A stretch of 64,000 nucleotides of DNA. Source: Fulverythrobacter ferritrahens (GTDB lineage: Bacteria > Pseudomonadota > Alphaproteobacteria > Sphingomonadales > Sphingomonadaceae). The stretch covers positions 1 to 64,000 of the forward strand of contig NZ_JACDXU010000005.1 of the NCBI RefSeq assembly GCF_020539485.1. The letters are read 5' to 3'. The position numbers and the translations under genes are program-made. Shown piece after piece: positions 17,146 to 25,966 of this stretch (the first letter of the stretch is position 1; the number at the start of each line of letters is the position of its first letter). A model generated the notes under the pieces. The model was not told where the DNA came from, did not search any database, and saw nothing but the letters and a program-made list of their open reading frames with translations.

Positions 17146-17643
17146 CTACCATTCCACCTTGGCGCCCGGCTCGATCCCCAGCTCGGCCGCGCGCCCGCCA
17201 TTCAGCTCCAGCACGGCGGAAGCAATGCCATCCGACGTCTGCGGATCGAGCGAATAGGGCACGGTATTGGCCGCGATGTTCAGGATTTTCCCATCGGTGC
17301 CGATGAAAATGATGTCCAGCGGGATCACCGTATTGCGCATCCAGAAGCTGGCGAAATCGGGCGGGCGGCGCGGGAAGATCATCCCCTCATCCGCGCCCAT
17401 CTGCTTGCGGAACATCAGGCCCTTGGCCTGTTCTTCCTCGCTGCGGGCCACTTCCACCATGAAGCGATGCACCTTGCCGCCCTGCGTGATGGTCAGCGGG
17501 ATGACCTCAAGGCCGGATTCGGAGTGACGGGAAGATGGGGTCTGCGCGGTCGGGCTGCCGGTGGAGGCGGCATCCTGCGCGGAACAGCCCGCAAGCGCGG
17601 CGAATGCGGCCAATGCAATGAACCTGGAAACCGTCACGACCAC
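17146..17643 (-). CDS. DUF192 lipoprotein
   Basis: The 165-aa protein has a signal ending in LAGC, giving a lipid-anchored envelope protein. The DUF192 domain fills residues 45-165 (RSEEEQAKGLMFRKQM, MIFPRRPPDFASFWMRNTVIPLDIIFIG). The domain is widespread and structurally known but has no firm biochemical role. The 5' end overlaps the recX 3' end by 10 bp, so recX and this gene are coupled. Confidence 0.9.
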   Translation of the reverse strand: MVVTVSRFIALAAFAALAGCSAQDAASTGSPTAQTPSSRHSESGLEVIPLTITQGGKVHRFMVEVARSEEEQAKGLMFRKQMGADEGMIFPRRPPDFASFWMRNTVIPLDIIFIGTDGKILNIAANTVPYSLDPQTSDGIASAVLELNGGRAAELGIEPGAKVEW

Positions 17644-18227
17644 TCCTCTTCTCCGGGGCCCACTTCGTCAGGCCCCGCCGCCCATTCCTCGGCGGCCTCG
17701 GGGCTGGGGGCATCCACCAATTCGCGGATATTGTCGAGGCTGTGCCCCGCGCGCAGCATGGCGGCGATCTGTTTCTCGCGCATGGCACGATCCACCGGCG
17801 TTGCAGCGAAGGGGCCGAAGCGGCGCTTGCGGGCCAGTGCCAGCACGGCGCGGCGCTGTTCCCCCGCACCGGCGCGCAGCCCCTCGCGAATCTCCTGCGA
17901 TATGCCCGCCGCGTTCAGCGCCTGACTCACCCGGCGCGGGCCATAGCCCCGGCGCAGCAACCCGCCTGCCTTGACGCGGGCATAGCTGGCGTCGTCCACA
18001 TAGCCGAGCGCGGCATAGCGGCTGACCAGCGCGGCGATATCCGGCTCCCCATCCCCGTCCCAGCCCCGTTCGCGCAATTTGCGCGCCAGATAGGCTTCGA
18101 GCTTCGCCGCGCTGGTGGCAAAGCGCGCGACATAGGCCAGCGCCAGTTCTTCCAGACGCGCGCGATCGAGCGGTTTCGGCGGCTTTTTTTGCCGGGGATT
18201 GTGACGATCGGCCGAACGCATGGCCAT
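17634..18227 (-). CDS. recX: RecX-family regulator of RecA
   Basis: The 197-aa protein carries the RecX helical repeats (ATSAAKLEAYLARKLRERGW, YAALGYVDDASYARVKAGGLLRRGYGPRRVSQAL). RecX modulates RecA filaments. A basic N-terminus and an acidic C-terminal tail (EEWAAGPDEVGPGEEE) flank the core. It is upstream of the DUF192 gene with an overlap, not next to recA. Confidence 0.9.
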   Translation of the reverse strand: MAMRSADRHNPRQKKPPKPLDRARLEELALAYVARFATSAAKLEAYLARKLRERGWDGDGEPDIAALVSRYAALGYVDDASYARVKAGGLLRRGYGPRRVSQALNAAGISQEIREGLRAGAGEQRRAVLALARKRRFGPFAATPVDRAMREKQIAAMLRAGHSLDNIRELVDAPSPEAAEEWAAGPDEVGPGEEEWS

Positions 18228-18366
18228 ATTCGTGCCACAGTCCCCGTAGATTGGACAGCATGCGCGAGGTGTATATTCCGCAAGGGATGTAGCTTTTCAG
18301 CTTGCGTTCAAGCGCCCGGCAGGATTTGGGGCGCGCTTTGGGATCAAGAACGGGTTTCTCTAGACC

Positions 18367-20100
18367 ATGACCGACGCCGTATTAGTGCCTACTCCGAACA
18401 AGTGCGAATTGCCGCGCCGTCGCGCCGATTTCGCCACCTTTGCGGAGGCGCTGGACTATGCCGCTCAAGGCGTGAAGGGCTTCAATTTCCACGATCCGCG
18501 CGGGACGCTGATCAGGCCCTACCCCTTCAGCGAGCTGCGCCAGGATGCGCTGAAGATGGCCTATCGCCTGATCGCCCATGGCGCCAAGCCGGGTGACCGG
18601 ATGGCACTGATCGCGGAAACGGGCCCGGATTTCGCCGCCCTGTTCTGCGGTGCCATCTATGCCGGCGTCTGGCCCGTGCCCCTGCCGCTGCCCACCAGCT
18701 TTGGCGGCAAGGATCATTATATCGATCAGATCGCCGTGCAGATGGAAAGCGCGGAACCGAAGTTCCTCTTCTACCCCGAAGAGATCGAGGGCATGGCCCT
18801 GGCCGCGGCCGAGCGGCAGGGTTGCGAGGGAATTTCCTGGCAGTCCTTCGCTGCGGAAGACGCGCCCGAGGTGGAGCTGCCGCAGCTCGATCCGGAAGCC
18901 ATCTGCTTCCTGCAATATTCCAGCGGTTCCACCCGCTTCCCGCATGGCGTGGCGGTGACGCATCGCTCGCTGCTGCATAATCTTGCCGGCCATGGCCACG
19001 GCATGCAGATCGGCCCGCTGGACCGCTGCGTCAGCTGGCTACCCTGGTATCACGACATGGGGCTGGTGGGCTGCTTCCTCTCGCCCATCGGCAACCAGTT
19101 CTCGGTCGATTATCTGAAGACCGAGGATTTCGCCCGCCGTCCGCTGGCTTGGCTCGATCTCATCAGCCGCAACCCGGATATGTCGGTCAGCTTCTCGCCC
19201 ACTTTCGGCTATGACATCTGCGCCCGCCGCGTTTCCAGCCAGACCCATGTGGCCGAACGTTTCGACCTGTCGCGCTGGCGCATCGCGGGCAACGGGGCGG
19301 ATATGATCCGGCCCGACGTGATGCAGAATTTCGTCAACGTCTTTGCCGAAGCCGGCTTCCGCGCCGATGCCTTCCTGCCCAGCTACGGCCTGGCCGAAGC
19401 GACCCTGGCGGTCACGCTGATGCCGCCGGGCGAAGGCATTCATGTGGAACTGGTGGAGGAAGAACGCCTTTCCGGCACCCCGCGCGATCTCTCGCGCCCG
19501 GCCCGCTATCGCGCCATCGTGAATTGCGGCAAGCCGGTGAAGGGCATGGAACTGGAAATCCGGGGCGAGACAGGCGATGCCCTGCCCGATCACCATATCG
19601 GCAAAGTATGGTGCCGCGGCCAGAGCGTGATGCATTCCTATTACCGCGATCCTGAAGCGACCGCCGCCTGTCTGGTGGATGGCTGGCTGGATACGGGCGA
19701 CATGGGCTATATGGCCAATGGCTATCTGTTCATCGTCGGCCGCGCGAAGGACATGATCATCATCAACGGCAAGAACCACTGGCCCCAGGATATCGAATGG
19801 GCCGTGGAGCAGCTGCCGGGCTTCAACCATGGCGACATTGCCGCCTTCTCCATCGAAATGGACACGGGCGAGGAAGTCCCCGCCGTGCTGGTCCATTGCC
19901 GCGTTTCGGACGAGGACAAGCGCGTGGAACTGCGCGAGCAGATCCGCGACAAGGTCCGCTCGGTCACCGGCATGAACTGCGTGGTGGAACTCGTGCCCCC
20001 CCGCACCCTGCCCCGCACCAGCTCGGGCAAGCTCAGCCGCGCCAAGGCGAAGAAGCTTTATCTGTCCGGCGAGATCGAGCCTTACAAGATCGCGGCGTAA
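18367..20100 (+). CDS. fatty acyl-AMP ligase (FAAL-type adenylate-forming enzyme)
   Basis: The 577-aa protein adenylates fatty acids and passes them to an acyl carrier protein or another acceptor. The adenylation motifs are there: YSSGSTRFPHGVAVTH at about 184-199 (with His in place of the usual Lys of SxxPKG), WLPWYHDMGLVG, PSYGLAEATL, DGWLDTGDMGY and a C-terminal SSGKLSRAKAKK with the catalytic Lys. WYHDMGL and AEATL favour FAAL over acyl-CoA synthetase. It is monocistronic. In related alphaproteobacteria such enzymes feed sphingolipid or outer-membrane lipid synthesis. That is inference; no serine palmitoyltransferase or acyl carrier protein gene is in the window. Confidence 0.88.
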   Translation: MTDAVLVPTPNKCELPRRRADFATFAEALDYAAQGVKGFNFHDPRGTLIRPYPFSELRQDALKMAYRLIAHGAKPGDRMALIAETGPDFAALFCGAIYAGVWPVPLPLPTSFGGKDHYIDQIAVQMESAEPKFLFYPEEIEGMALAAAERQGCEGISWQSFAAEDAPEVELPQLDPEAICFLQYSSGSTRFPHGVAVTHRSLLHNLAGHGHGMQIGPLDRCVSWLPWYHDMGLVGCFLSPIGNQFSVDYLKTEDFARRPLAWLDLISRNPDMSVSFSPTFGYDICARRVSSQTHVAERFDLSRWRIAGNGADMIRPDVMQNFVNVFAEAGFRADAFLPSYGLAEATLAVTLMPPGEGIHVELVEEERLSGTPRDLSRPARYRAIVNCGKPVKGMELEIRGETGDALPDHHIGKVWCRGQSVMHSYYRDPEATAACLVDGWLDTGDMGYMANGYLFIVGRAKDMIIINGKNHWPQDIEWAVEQLPGFNHGDIAAFSIEMDTGEEVPAVLVHCRVSDEDKRVELREQIRDKVRSVTGMNCVVELVPPRTLPRTSSGKLSRAKAKKLYLSGEIEPYKIAA

Positions 20101-20115
20101 GAAAGCGAGGCTGGG

Positions 20116-20952
20116 TCAGTCGGCGACGACCCAGCGCCCGTTCCGAAAACGATAGACGAAGGGGCTGATGCAGCGCGGCTGCGCCAGGCAATCTTCCCGA
20201 ACCGTCTGCTTGAAATTTTCGAGGCGCGGGCCGTCCTGCATAAAGGCAATGAAGACGAACTGGTCGGAAACCGCTGTCGCGAACAAATCCGGCGACAGTT
20301 GAGGCTCTGCGGCCGTCCACCATTCCGTGTCCGCAAGCAGACTTGGCAGATATTCGAATTCCTCGAAGACGTAGGGCTGCCCTTCCTTGAGCCCATCAAG
20401 CGATAACTCAGGGAGAATCGCCTTGGTCTGCTTCATTGCCAGGGGCCATGCCTCCTCCTGGGTGAGGCCCAGCTCCCGCAGTTCCTTCAGCGCGGGAACG
20501 CTTATTGTGCTGGGACTATCCAACGCGAGCAGGGCATAGAGCCCCTCCCCAATCTGGCGATATTGCGGCCGATCGTCGGCGGGAATGGCATCGCGCAAAT
20601 AATCTATATAGTCCTGATCGCGAACGAGAATTCGCAGATCCTCCTTCGAGGCTTCGGTTCGTGGAGCAGTCAGTTTGGCGACGTAGTCCTGCTTGACTGA
20701 CTCGCAATCGTCCGCTGAGGCATTCAGACAGAACCCATAGATGCGGTGAAGATTGTAGAGTGCGTCGTCCCGGCGATCCTCATTCGGGGCAACTATTACA
20801 AGCGGTTCGTCCGCCTTCACCTGGAGCGTCTCGCCCGGCAGCGCCGATTGCAGGCGCTGCAACATATCCTTGGCGAAAGCCTCTTCAGTGGGTGCGGCGT
20901 CGCACGCGCTGGCGACACAGAGAGCGGCAAGGGCGATGAAGAAGCGGACCAT
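20116..20952 (-). CDS. predicted lipoprotein, possibly DUF1444-like
   Basis: The product from the ATG at 20952 is 278 aa. A signal peptide ends in VASAC, a plausible lipobox. The mature part (LQSALPGETLQVKADEPLV, YNLHRIYGF, IGEGLYALLALDSPSTI) has the strand-helix flavour of DUF1444-type proteins, but the match is weak. An earlier GTG at 21000 would add a hydrophobic stretch before the signal; neither start has a strong ribosome-binding site. It converges with the fatty acyl-AMP ligase, their stops 15 bp apart. Codon use is somewhat less GC-biased than the neighbours. Function unknown. Confidence 0.65.
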   Translation of the reverse strand: MVRFFIALAALCVASACDAAPTEEAFAKDMLQRLQSALPGETLQVKADEPLVIVAPNEDRRDDALYNLHRIYGFCLNASADDCESVKQDYVAKLTAPRTEASKEDLRILVRDQDYIDYLRDAIPADDRPQYRQIGEGLYALLALDSPSTISVPALKELRELGLTQEEAWPLAMKQTKAILPELSLDGLKEGQPYVFEEFEYLPSLLADTEWWTAAEPQLSPDLFATAVSDQFVFIAFMQDGPRLENFKQTVREDCLAQPRCISPFVYRFRNGRWVVAD

Positions 20953-21568
20953 GCAGCTTAGTAGGGTTGGCAATATGGCGGCGCAATTGAGCAGGATCAC
21001 TTAACGTCGGCAATCCGACACAGGCCCCCATCCGGCGGCGAGCCCGGACATAACGCCAGCGTGTAGAACAAACCAATCGCGCGGCCGGCACGGCGTCAGG
21101 AACTGAGGCGCGTGCGGAGCGGGCGGAGGGAGTTGCGAGAGACCGGGCGCCCATCCGCAGCGCCTTGGGTTCGGCCCTTTGATCGGTGATCGGCCAGGAA
21201 AGGCGCCACGGGCTCGCGTGCGGCGTGCTTTCCCTCGCGAGTGATCATCTCGCGCCACTGGCGGTGATCCGTCCCGGAGAGCCCGTCCTCCAGGGACAGG
21301 TGTGCACGGGCAGAGGAGAGCACCACACATCCGATCATCCGCGTCTGAGCGCTGGGAGGCATTGCCATTGGGAGAACCGCCCAAGGGAGCACACACCCGC
21401 GCCGGCCGCGTTGTTCTGTTGAACAAGGGAGGCTTGCGGTCGACATCGCGCCCCTCCGGACTGGTAGGTAATTGCAGGTTTGCTAGTCCTGCAATGTGCT
21501 GGGGCATATAACCGAAACGGTTCGAAATGTCAAGTGAAAACGCCAATTCAACACAAGCCTCCCTCGTC

Positions 21569-21588
21569 ATCCCAGCGAAAGCTGGGAT
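21569..21588. repeat. short hairpin repeat (ATCCCAGC-GAAA-GCTGGGAT)
   Basis: This is a perfect 8-bp stem with a GAAA loop, embedded in CGTCATCCCAGCG. The sequence type is recurrent in intergenic regions of many alphaproteobacteria and resembles a REP-like element. Only one copy was seen here. Confidence 0.7.
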
Positions 21589-21624
21589 CGCTGACCGGAT
21601 TGCGTGGGGTAATGTGGAAGGGTT

Positions 21625-21751
21625 TCACGCGGAGACGCGGGGGCGCGGAGAGAGAGTGGGCGCTCGCAGAGGCGCAGAGGCGCAGGGAGGAGCGGGGCGC
21701 AGGGAGGAGCGGCTGGGCGCATTCCCTCCGCGCCTCCGCGTCTCCGCGTGA
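21625..21751. repeat. 127-bp inverted repeat, MITE-like intergenic element
   Basis: The two ends, 21625-21650 and 21726-21751, are inverted copies matching at 25 of 26 positions and built on CGCGGAGACGCG. The middle has imperfect tandem GCAGAGGCGC units and AGGGAGGAGCGG units. No transposase is encoded, so it looks like a non-autonomous or REP-type palindrome. Confidence 0.75.
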
Positions 21752-21886
21752 GTATTATTGGGTTCGCGCAAAGAGCGCTGAGGGGCTGCCCCAAGCCCTA
21801 CCCTTCTAATGAGGGCCAAGCGCCACATCTTCGCGTGCTTTGCGCAAACCAAAAACTCCACGCCTCTGCGAGCGCAAAACCTCCTG

Positions 21887-22297
21887 CTAAATCCCCGAAG
21901 CGTCCAGCAACAGCAGGCAGGGCTGCATGATCGCCGCCATGGTCTTCTGCCCGCTGCCGGCCCCGGTGCCATCGGCCTGCAAGCGCTCGGCCTCAGCCTT
22001 GTAGAGCGCCTGCACCTGTTCGCGGCTGAGCTTCATCTCGTCCATCAGCCGGGCGCTCGACTGAACGAAGAATTCCTTGCCGCGCTGTGCCAGCGGGGGG
22101 AAGGCCAAGGCGCTCTGCACACCGCGCGCCTGTTCGCCAGCGGTGATCGCAAAGGCGGCTGAGCAGCGCAGCAGGGTCTTCTGTTCGAGGTTCATCTGCG
22201 GTTCGCCCGCCGGCGCGCCGCCCGTCTGGGGCCCCGTCTGAGCAAGCGCGGGAGCGGCGCAAAGCGCAAGCGCGCCGGCAAGGAGAAAGCGGGTCAT
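21887..22297 (-). CDS. small secreted protein of unknown function
   Basis: From the ATG at 22297 the product is 136 aa with a clear Sec signal peptide (FLLAGALALCAAPALAQ). The mature part is helical, with two cysteines (LLRCSAAF and QPCLLLL) that could form a disulfide. The upstream frame begins with GTG overlapping the stop of the dehydrogenase, but the signal peptide argues for 22297. It is the last gene of the leftward operon of NTF2-like proteins and dehydrogenase. No function can be assigned. Confidence 0.75.
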   Translation of the reverse strand: MTRFLLAGALALCAAPALAQTGPQTGGAPAGEPQMNLEQKTLLRCSAAFAITAGEQARGVQSALAFPPLAQRGKEFFVQSSARLMDEMKLSREQVQALYKAEAERLQADGTGAGSGQKTMAAIMQPCLLLLDASGI

Positions 22298-22329
22298 TCC
22301 CGCGCGCCTGCCATGCCCGGCCCTAAGGC

Positions 22330-23247
22330 TCACTGCACCGCATCGGCGGCACGGCGGGCCTGTTCGAAACTGTCGCGGCGCATCTTCTCGAAGGCGACGC
22401 GCTGTTCGAAACCGGCATCCTGCGGATAATCCCGGTAATCGGCCAGGATTTCGTCAAACAATTCCTCCAGCTCTTCCTTGTGATCGGGGTGCGTGAAGAT
22501 ATTCGCCCGGTTCTCCCGCAGGCCGTCCAGAATGCGGGCGCCGATGATGTCAGGCTCCATGCCGAATTCGTGCACGCCCTCCAGCCGCTTCACTGCCTCC
22601 GTATCGACCGGCTTCATCGCGCCCTTCAGCGTATCGGGCCGCACATCGTCGCTGGCGTAGATATAGCTCTTCACCAGGCCGGGATGGACCACGGAAACTC
22701 CGATGCCATATTTGTACATCGAATGGCGCAGCGAATAGGACAGGCCGCGCACCGCGAATTTGGCGGTATTGTAGATGCCCGGCGCCCCGCCCGCGATAAA
22801 GCTGGCCATGCTGGCGGTGTTGACGATGTGGCCGCCCTTCACTTCACCGGAAAGCGCGCGTTCCTTCATGCGCGGGGCGAAGGTCATCACCCCGTTGATG
22901 ACGCCGTGCAGATCGACCCCCAGCACCCAGTCCCAATCGTCATAGGAACTGTCCTCGATCGTCTGGAACAGGTTGATGCCGGCATTGTTGAACAGCAGGC
23001 TGACCGGGCCGAATTCGGCCTCCACCCGGTCTGCCGCATCGCGGAAGCCATCGCGGCTGGAGACATCGAGCTGCACGCCCATCACCTCGCGATTGTCCAG
23101 CGTGGCCAGCGCCTTGTCGATGGAATCCTGGCGAATATCGGCAATGGCGACCTTGCATCCCTCGTTCAGGAGATTGCGCACGATGCCGATCCCCACGCCA
23201 TTGGCGCCGCCGGTGACGAAGGCAGTGCGACCCACGAAATCCTTCAT
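22330..23247 (-). CDS. short-chain dehydrogenase/reductase
   Basis: The 305-aa enzyme has the classical SDR layout: TGGANGVG for NAD(P) near residue 11, NNAG near 90, catalytic Ser in NTASMAS, and YNTAKFA for Tyr and Lys. A C-terminal extension of about 60 charged residues follows the core. An Asp after the second strand (AIADIRQ) suggests NAD rather than NADP. It starts 4 bp after an NTF2-like gene and belongs to its operon. In aromatic-dimer catabolism such enzymes oxidise side-chain alcohols; the actual substrate is unknown. Confidence 0.9.
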   Translation of the reverse strand: MKDFVGRTAFVTGGANGVGIGIVRNLLNEGCKVAIADIRQDSIDKALATLDNREVMGVQLDVSSRDGFRDAADRVEAEFGPVSLLFNNAGINLFQTIEDSSYDDWDWVLGVDLHGVINGVMTFAPRMKERALSGEVKGGHIVNTASMASFIAGGAPGIYNTAKFAVRGLSYSLRHSMYKYGIGVSVVHPGLVKSYIYASDDVRPDTLKGAMKPVDTEAVKRLEGVHEFGMEPDIIGARILDGLRENRANIFTHPDHKEELEELFDEILADYRDYPQDAGFEQRVAFEKMRRDSFEQARRAADAVQ

Positions 23248-23251
23248 CCTA

Positions 23252-23770
23252 TCAGTTCCTTTCCCCAGCCGCGCGCGCGGCCGCATCATCGTAATGCCGG
23301 ACCGGGTTTGCGGAGGGAGTCTCCCGCCCCGGAATGAACTCGTTATAAATCTTGCGCCGCCTGAACAGCCACTGACCGTTCACGCGGGCAAGCTGGTCCT
23401 CATAGGTGCCGAAGCTCTGGATTTCGGGCGTGCGGCCGGGGCCGCCATCGGTCAGTTCCCACCAGAAGGCGGTGGTCCATGCCTCGTCCCCTTCCACGCG
23501 GATCACGATGTGGTCCAGCACATGGCGCAGCAAGGCCGGGCTGCCATCCTCGCGCTTGAACAGATCGCCCACCGCATCGCGGAACTTCTCGGCGCCAAGG
23601 CGGATCTCTTCCCTGCCGGTCAGCGTGGCCATGGCATAATCGAGCACGCCATCCTCGGTGAAGCAGGCGGCATAGGCTTCGGTATCGTGCCAATCCATCG
23701 CGAAGAGATAGCGGCCCATCAGATCCTTGATCTCGGCCCGGTCGCGGGCAAGCTGTGCCGGATCGCTCAT
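23252..23770 (-). CDS. NTF2-like/SnoaL-type protein, paralogue A
   Basis: The 172-aa protein has the SnoaL-like NTF2 fold: helix IKDLMGRYLFAMDWHDTEAYAACFTEDGVLDY, then beta-sheet segments HIVIRVEGDEAWTTAFWWE and GTYEDQL. The conserved Asp and His positions of the cavity are plausible catalytic residues. It overlaps the upstream paralogue by ATGA and shares its whole pattern, so the two arose by tandem duplication. NTF2-fold enzymes act as cofactor-free lyases, isomerases or dehydratases; the diarylpropane lyase LdpA of sphingomonads is one. Function here is open. Confidence 0.85.
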   Translation of the reverse strand: MSDPAQLARDRAEIKDLMGRYLFAMDWHDTEAYAACFTEDGVLDYAMATLTGREEIRLGAEKFRDAVGDLFKREDGSPALLRHVLDHIVIRVEGDEAWTTAFWWELTDGGPGRTPEIQSFGTYEDQLARVNGQWLFRRRKIYNEFIPGRETPSANPVRHYDDAAARAAGERN

Positions 23771-24285
23771 GCCCGGGCCTTTTTCGCCCGCTCGTCCAGC
23801 AGGCGCACCGGATTGACCTCGCCCGTGGAACGGCCTTCGAGGAATTCGTTGAGGATGCGGCGCTTGCTGAACAGCCAGCGGCCATCCTGCTTCACCAGCT
23901 CGTCCTCATAAGTGCCGAAAGTGCCTGCCTTGGGCTTTCCGCCCGGCCCGTCATTCGCCATTTCCCACCAGAAGGCGACGGTAAAGGCACGGTCGCCCTC
24001 GATCCGGATCACCGTCTGCGAAATGATGTGCCGCAGGATCGCCGGATTGCCGTCCGCATCCTTGTAGAACTGGCCGATGGCCTGCTTGAAGGCGCGCACG
24101 CTCTCGCTGATGGCCTGGCGCCCCCTGGCGGTGCCGCGCGCGAATTCCAGTTCGCCATCCTCGGTGAACATGTCGAGATAGGCGTCGTAATCGCCCCAAT
24201 CCATCGCGAAGAGATAGCGCGCCATCAGGTCTTCGATCGCTGCCCGATCCTCGGCGTAACCCGCCTGCATCACTGCCGCGCTCAT
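23767..24285 (-). CDS. NTF2-like/SnoaL-type protein, paralogue B
   Basis: The product from the ATG at 24285 is 172 aa. It aligns through its length with paralogue A (IEDLMARYLFAMDWGDYDAY, RHIISQTVIRIEG, FGTYEDEL). The start is set by that alignment; an in-frame GTG at 24336 would add 17 residues but has a badly spaced ribosome-binding site. It is the first gene of the leftward operon and is divergent from the MFS transporter. The two paralogues could form a heteromer or act on successive intermediates. Confidence 0.82.
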   Translation of the reverse strand: MSAAVMQAGYAEDRAAIEDLMARYLFAMDWGDYDAYLDMFTEDGELEFARGTARGRQAISESVRAFKQAIGQFYKDADGNPAILRHIISQTVIRIEGDRAFTVAFWWEMANDGPGGKPKAGTFGTYEDELVKQDGRWLFSKRRILNEFLEGRSTGEVNPVRLLDERAKKARA

Positions 24286-24409
24286 CGCCGTGAAACCTGC
24301 TGCGATACCTTGCCTGCGGTGGCCTGCATGATGCACTCTCCCTATGGTTACCGGAGCCTCTTGGCCTCACGGACAATGTCAATTTTTGCTTCGCCTTTTT
24401 GTATTCACC

Positions 24410-24421
24410 ACTTACAAATTG
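24410..24421 (+). promoter_or_regulatory. putative regulatory motif ACTTACAAATTG, copy 1
   Basis: The 12-mer lies in the divergent region between NTF2 paralogue B and the MFS transporter, 58 bp before the MFS ATG. An identical 12-mer on the opposite strand precedes the third NTF2-like gene (25967-25978). A TTGGCCAA palindrome overlaps its right end. Confidence 0.5.
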
Positions 24422-24478
24422 GCCAAGCACATTCCGCGAGTCTCCACAAAGAGAGACATCGAAGGAGAGGAACAGGCA

Positions 24479-25885
24479 ATGGCGATTGCGCCGAATGCAC
24501 AGGAATTGACTGCGGAAGCTCAGGCAAGCAGCACCTCAAGCCAGCCCTGGCCTTCGGAAAAAGCGGGATATTTCGCTCTTTTTGCGATCATTTTCACCAC
24601 CTTCGTCACTTTCCTGGATCAGACGGCATTCGGCCTGCTGGCTGAAAAAATGAAGGTCAGCTTCGGCATTACCGACTTCACCCTGGGCCTGCTGCTGGGC
24701 CCGGTGACAGTGGTGGCCTATGTGGTCGTAGGCATTCCGCTGGCCCGGCTGGTGGACATCTATCCGCGCAAATACGTTCTTTCGGCCGGCATTGCCGCGC
24801 TGGGCGGAATCATGGCCCTGGGCGGGCTGGCGCAAAGCCTGTGGCAGCTGATCTTCACGCGCCTGTTCGTAGGCGCGAGTTCATCGGCCAACGGGCCCGG
24901 TTCCTATTCCATGCTGGCGGATTATTTCCGTCCCTTGCGCATTCCGCTGGTCTTCGCGCTGCTGCAGCTCGGCTTTATTCTGGGCCAGTCGCTGGGCAAT
25001 ATTCTGGGCGGCAGGCTGATCGCCTGGACCGAATCCTTCGGCGAGACGGTGACCCTGCTGGGGATCACCATTTTCAGCTGGCAGATCGTGCTGCTGCTGG
25101 TGGGCGCGCCGGGGCTGATCGCGGCATTGCTGTTCCTGCTGGTGAAGGAACCGCCGCGCCGCAGCCCGCCCGAAGCGCGCAAGCTGGTTGATCCGGGCGC
25201 TTCTTTCGGGCGCAAGTTCCTGGCCTTCATGGGGCTGGATGCCGCAATCGCCATCTGGCAGCGCAAGGCGGTGTTCCTGCCGCTGTTCCTGGCGCTGGCC
25301 ATGTCCGCCATCGAAAGCCAGGGCCTGCCCCAGTTCCGCACCCCCTTCATGGTGCGCACCTATGGCTGGGACGAGGCGCAGATCGGCGGCGTGCTGGGCT
25401 CGATGCTGCTGGTGGCGATGCTGGCCGGTATCTTCGCGGGCGGAATATTCGTCTCGTGGATGGGCAAGCGCTACAAGGATGCGAATATCCGCGCGACGGC
25501 GATCATCTTCGCCTGCACCACGATAGTGACCATCGCCATGCCGCTGATGCCCACCGGGGAAGGCGCGCTGATCTGCATGGCGCTGGCATCCTTCTTCGGC
25601 CTGGCGGGCGCGCCGGCCCAGAATGCCGCGATCCAGCGGATCGTGCCGAATGAAATGCGCGGGCAGGTGACGGCGCTCTATCTGTTCATGTTCACTTTCT
25701 TCGGCGCCATGGGCCCGATGGTGATCGGCGGCGTCAGCACGTTCATCGTGGGGGACGAGCAGCAGATCTGGGAAGCCATCCTGATCACCGCCTGCCTGTT
25801 CCTGCCTTTGGCGACCTTCTTGATGTGGCGCGGCATACGCCCATATCGCGAAGAGGTGGAGCGGCTGGAGGCCGAGGGCAAATAG
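24479..25885 (+). CDS. MFS transporter
   Basis: The 468-aa inner-membrane protein has about 12 hydrophobic helices in the major facilitator pattern. Loop 2-3 carries a degenerate signature (GIPLARLVDIYPRKY), and a second half begins near residue 270. The start at 24479 follows AAGGAGAGG; the earlier in-frame start lies in the regulatory region. Sequence style resembles the spinster-like/aromatic-acid transporters of sphingomonads. It is divergent from the NTF2/dehydrogenase operon, with copy 1 of the shared motif upstream. Uptake of an aromatic acid is the likely job. Confidence 0.9.
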   Translation: MAIAPNAQELTAEAQASSTSSQPWPSEKAGYFALFAIIFTTFVTFLDQTAFGLLAEKMKVSFGITDFTLGLLLGPVTVVAYVVVGIPLARLVDIYPRKYVLSAGIAALGGIMALGGLAQSLWQLIFTRLFVGASSSANGPGSYSMLADYFRPLRIPLVFALLQLGFILGQSLGNILGGRLIAWTESFGETVTLLGITIFSWQIVLLLVGAPGLIAALLFLLVKEPPRRSPPEARKLVDPGASFGRKFLAFMGLDAAIAIWQRKAVFLPLFLALAMSAIESQGLPQFRTPFMVRTYGWDEAQIGGVLGSMLLVAMLAGIFAGGIFVSWMGKRYKDANIRATAIIFACTTIVTIAMPLMPTGEGALICMALASFFGLAGAPAQNAAIQRIVPNEMRGQVTALYLFMFTFFGAMGPMVIGGVSTFIVGDEQQIWEAILITACLFLPLATFLMWRGIRPYREEVERLEAEGK

Positions 25886-25966
25886 CCGCGACAAAGGGAA
25901 ACAGGGCAACAGGACGGGGCAGAACCGTGGCCGAAAGCTTGCCGTTGACAGGTCAAGGCCACTGCG

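Larger units (their letters stand above)
20953..21886. other. 934-bp gene-poor region with intergenic repeats
   Basis: No convincing protein gene is seen. Open frames on both strands have the Arg/Pro/Ser-rich composition of shadow frames and lack ribosome-binding sites. The left 550 bp is GC-rich and complex and could hold a structured RNA or decayed DNA. I looked for RNase P, tmRNA and SRP RNA hallmarks and found none. The right part carries two hairpin repeats, listed separately. Confidence 0.5.

Noticed and set aside
21096-21446. 116-codon leftward open frame in the 20953-21886 gap
   Set aside because: No ribosome-binding site, Arg/Ser/Pro-rich, no recognisable fold; more likely non-coding DNA.
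20953-21560. Possible RNase P, tmRNA, SRP or 6S RNA gene
   Set aside because: I looked on both strands for the conserved core sequences of RNase P, a tRNA-like end with a T-arm, and the SRP loop, and found none. 6S RNA cannot be judged by eye.
21670-21715. Tandem GCAGAGGCGC units as a CRISPR array
   Set aside because: Units are about 10 bp with no unique spacers and no cas genes.
24286-24336. GTG start at 24336 for NTF2 paralogue B
   Set aside because: The purine-rich stretch abuts the GTG with no spacing, and alignment with paralogue A supports the ATG at 24285.
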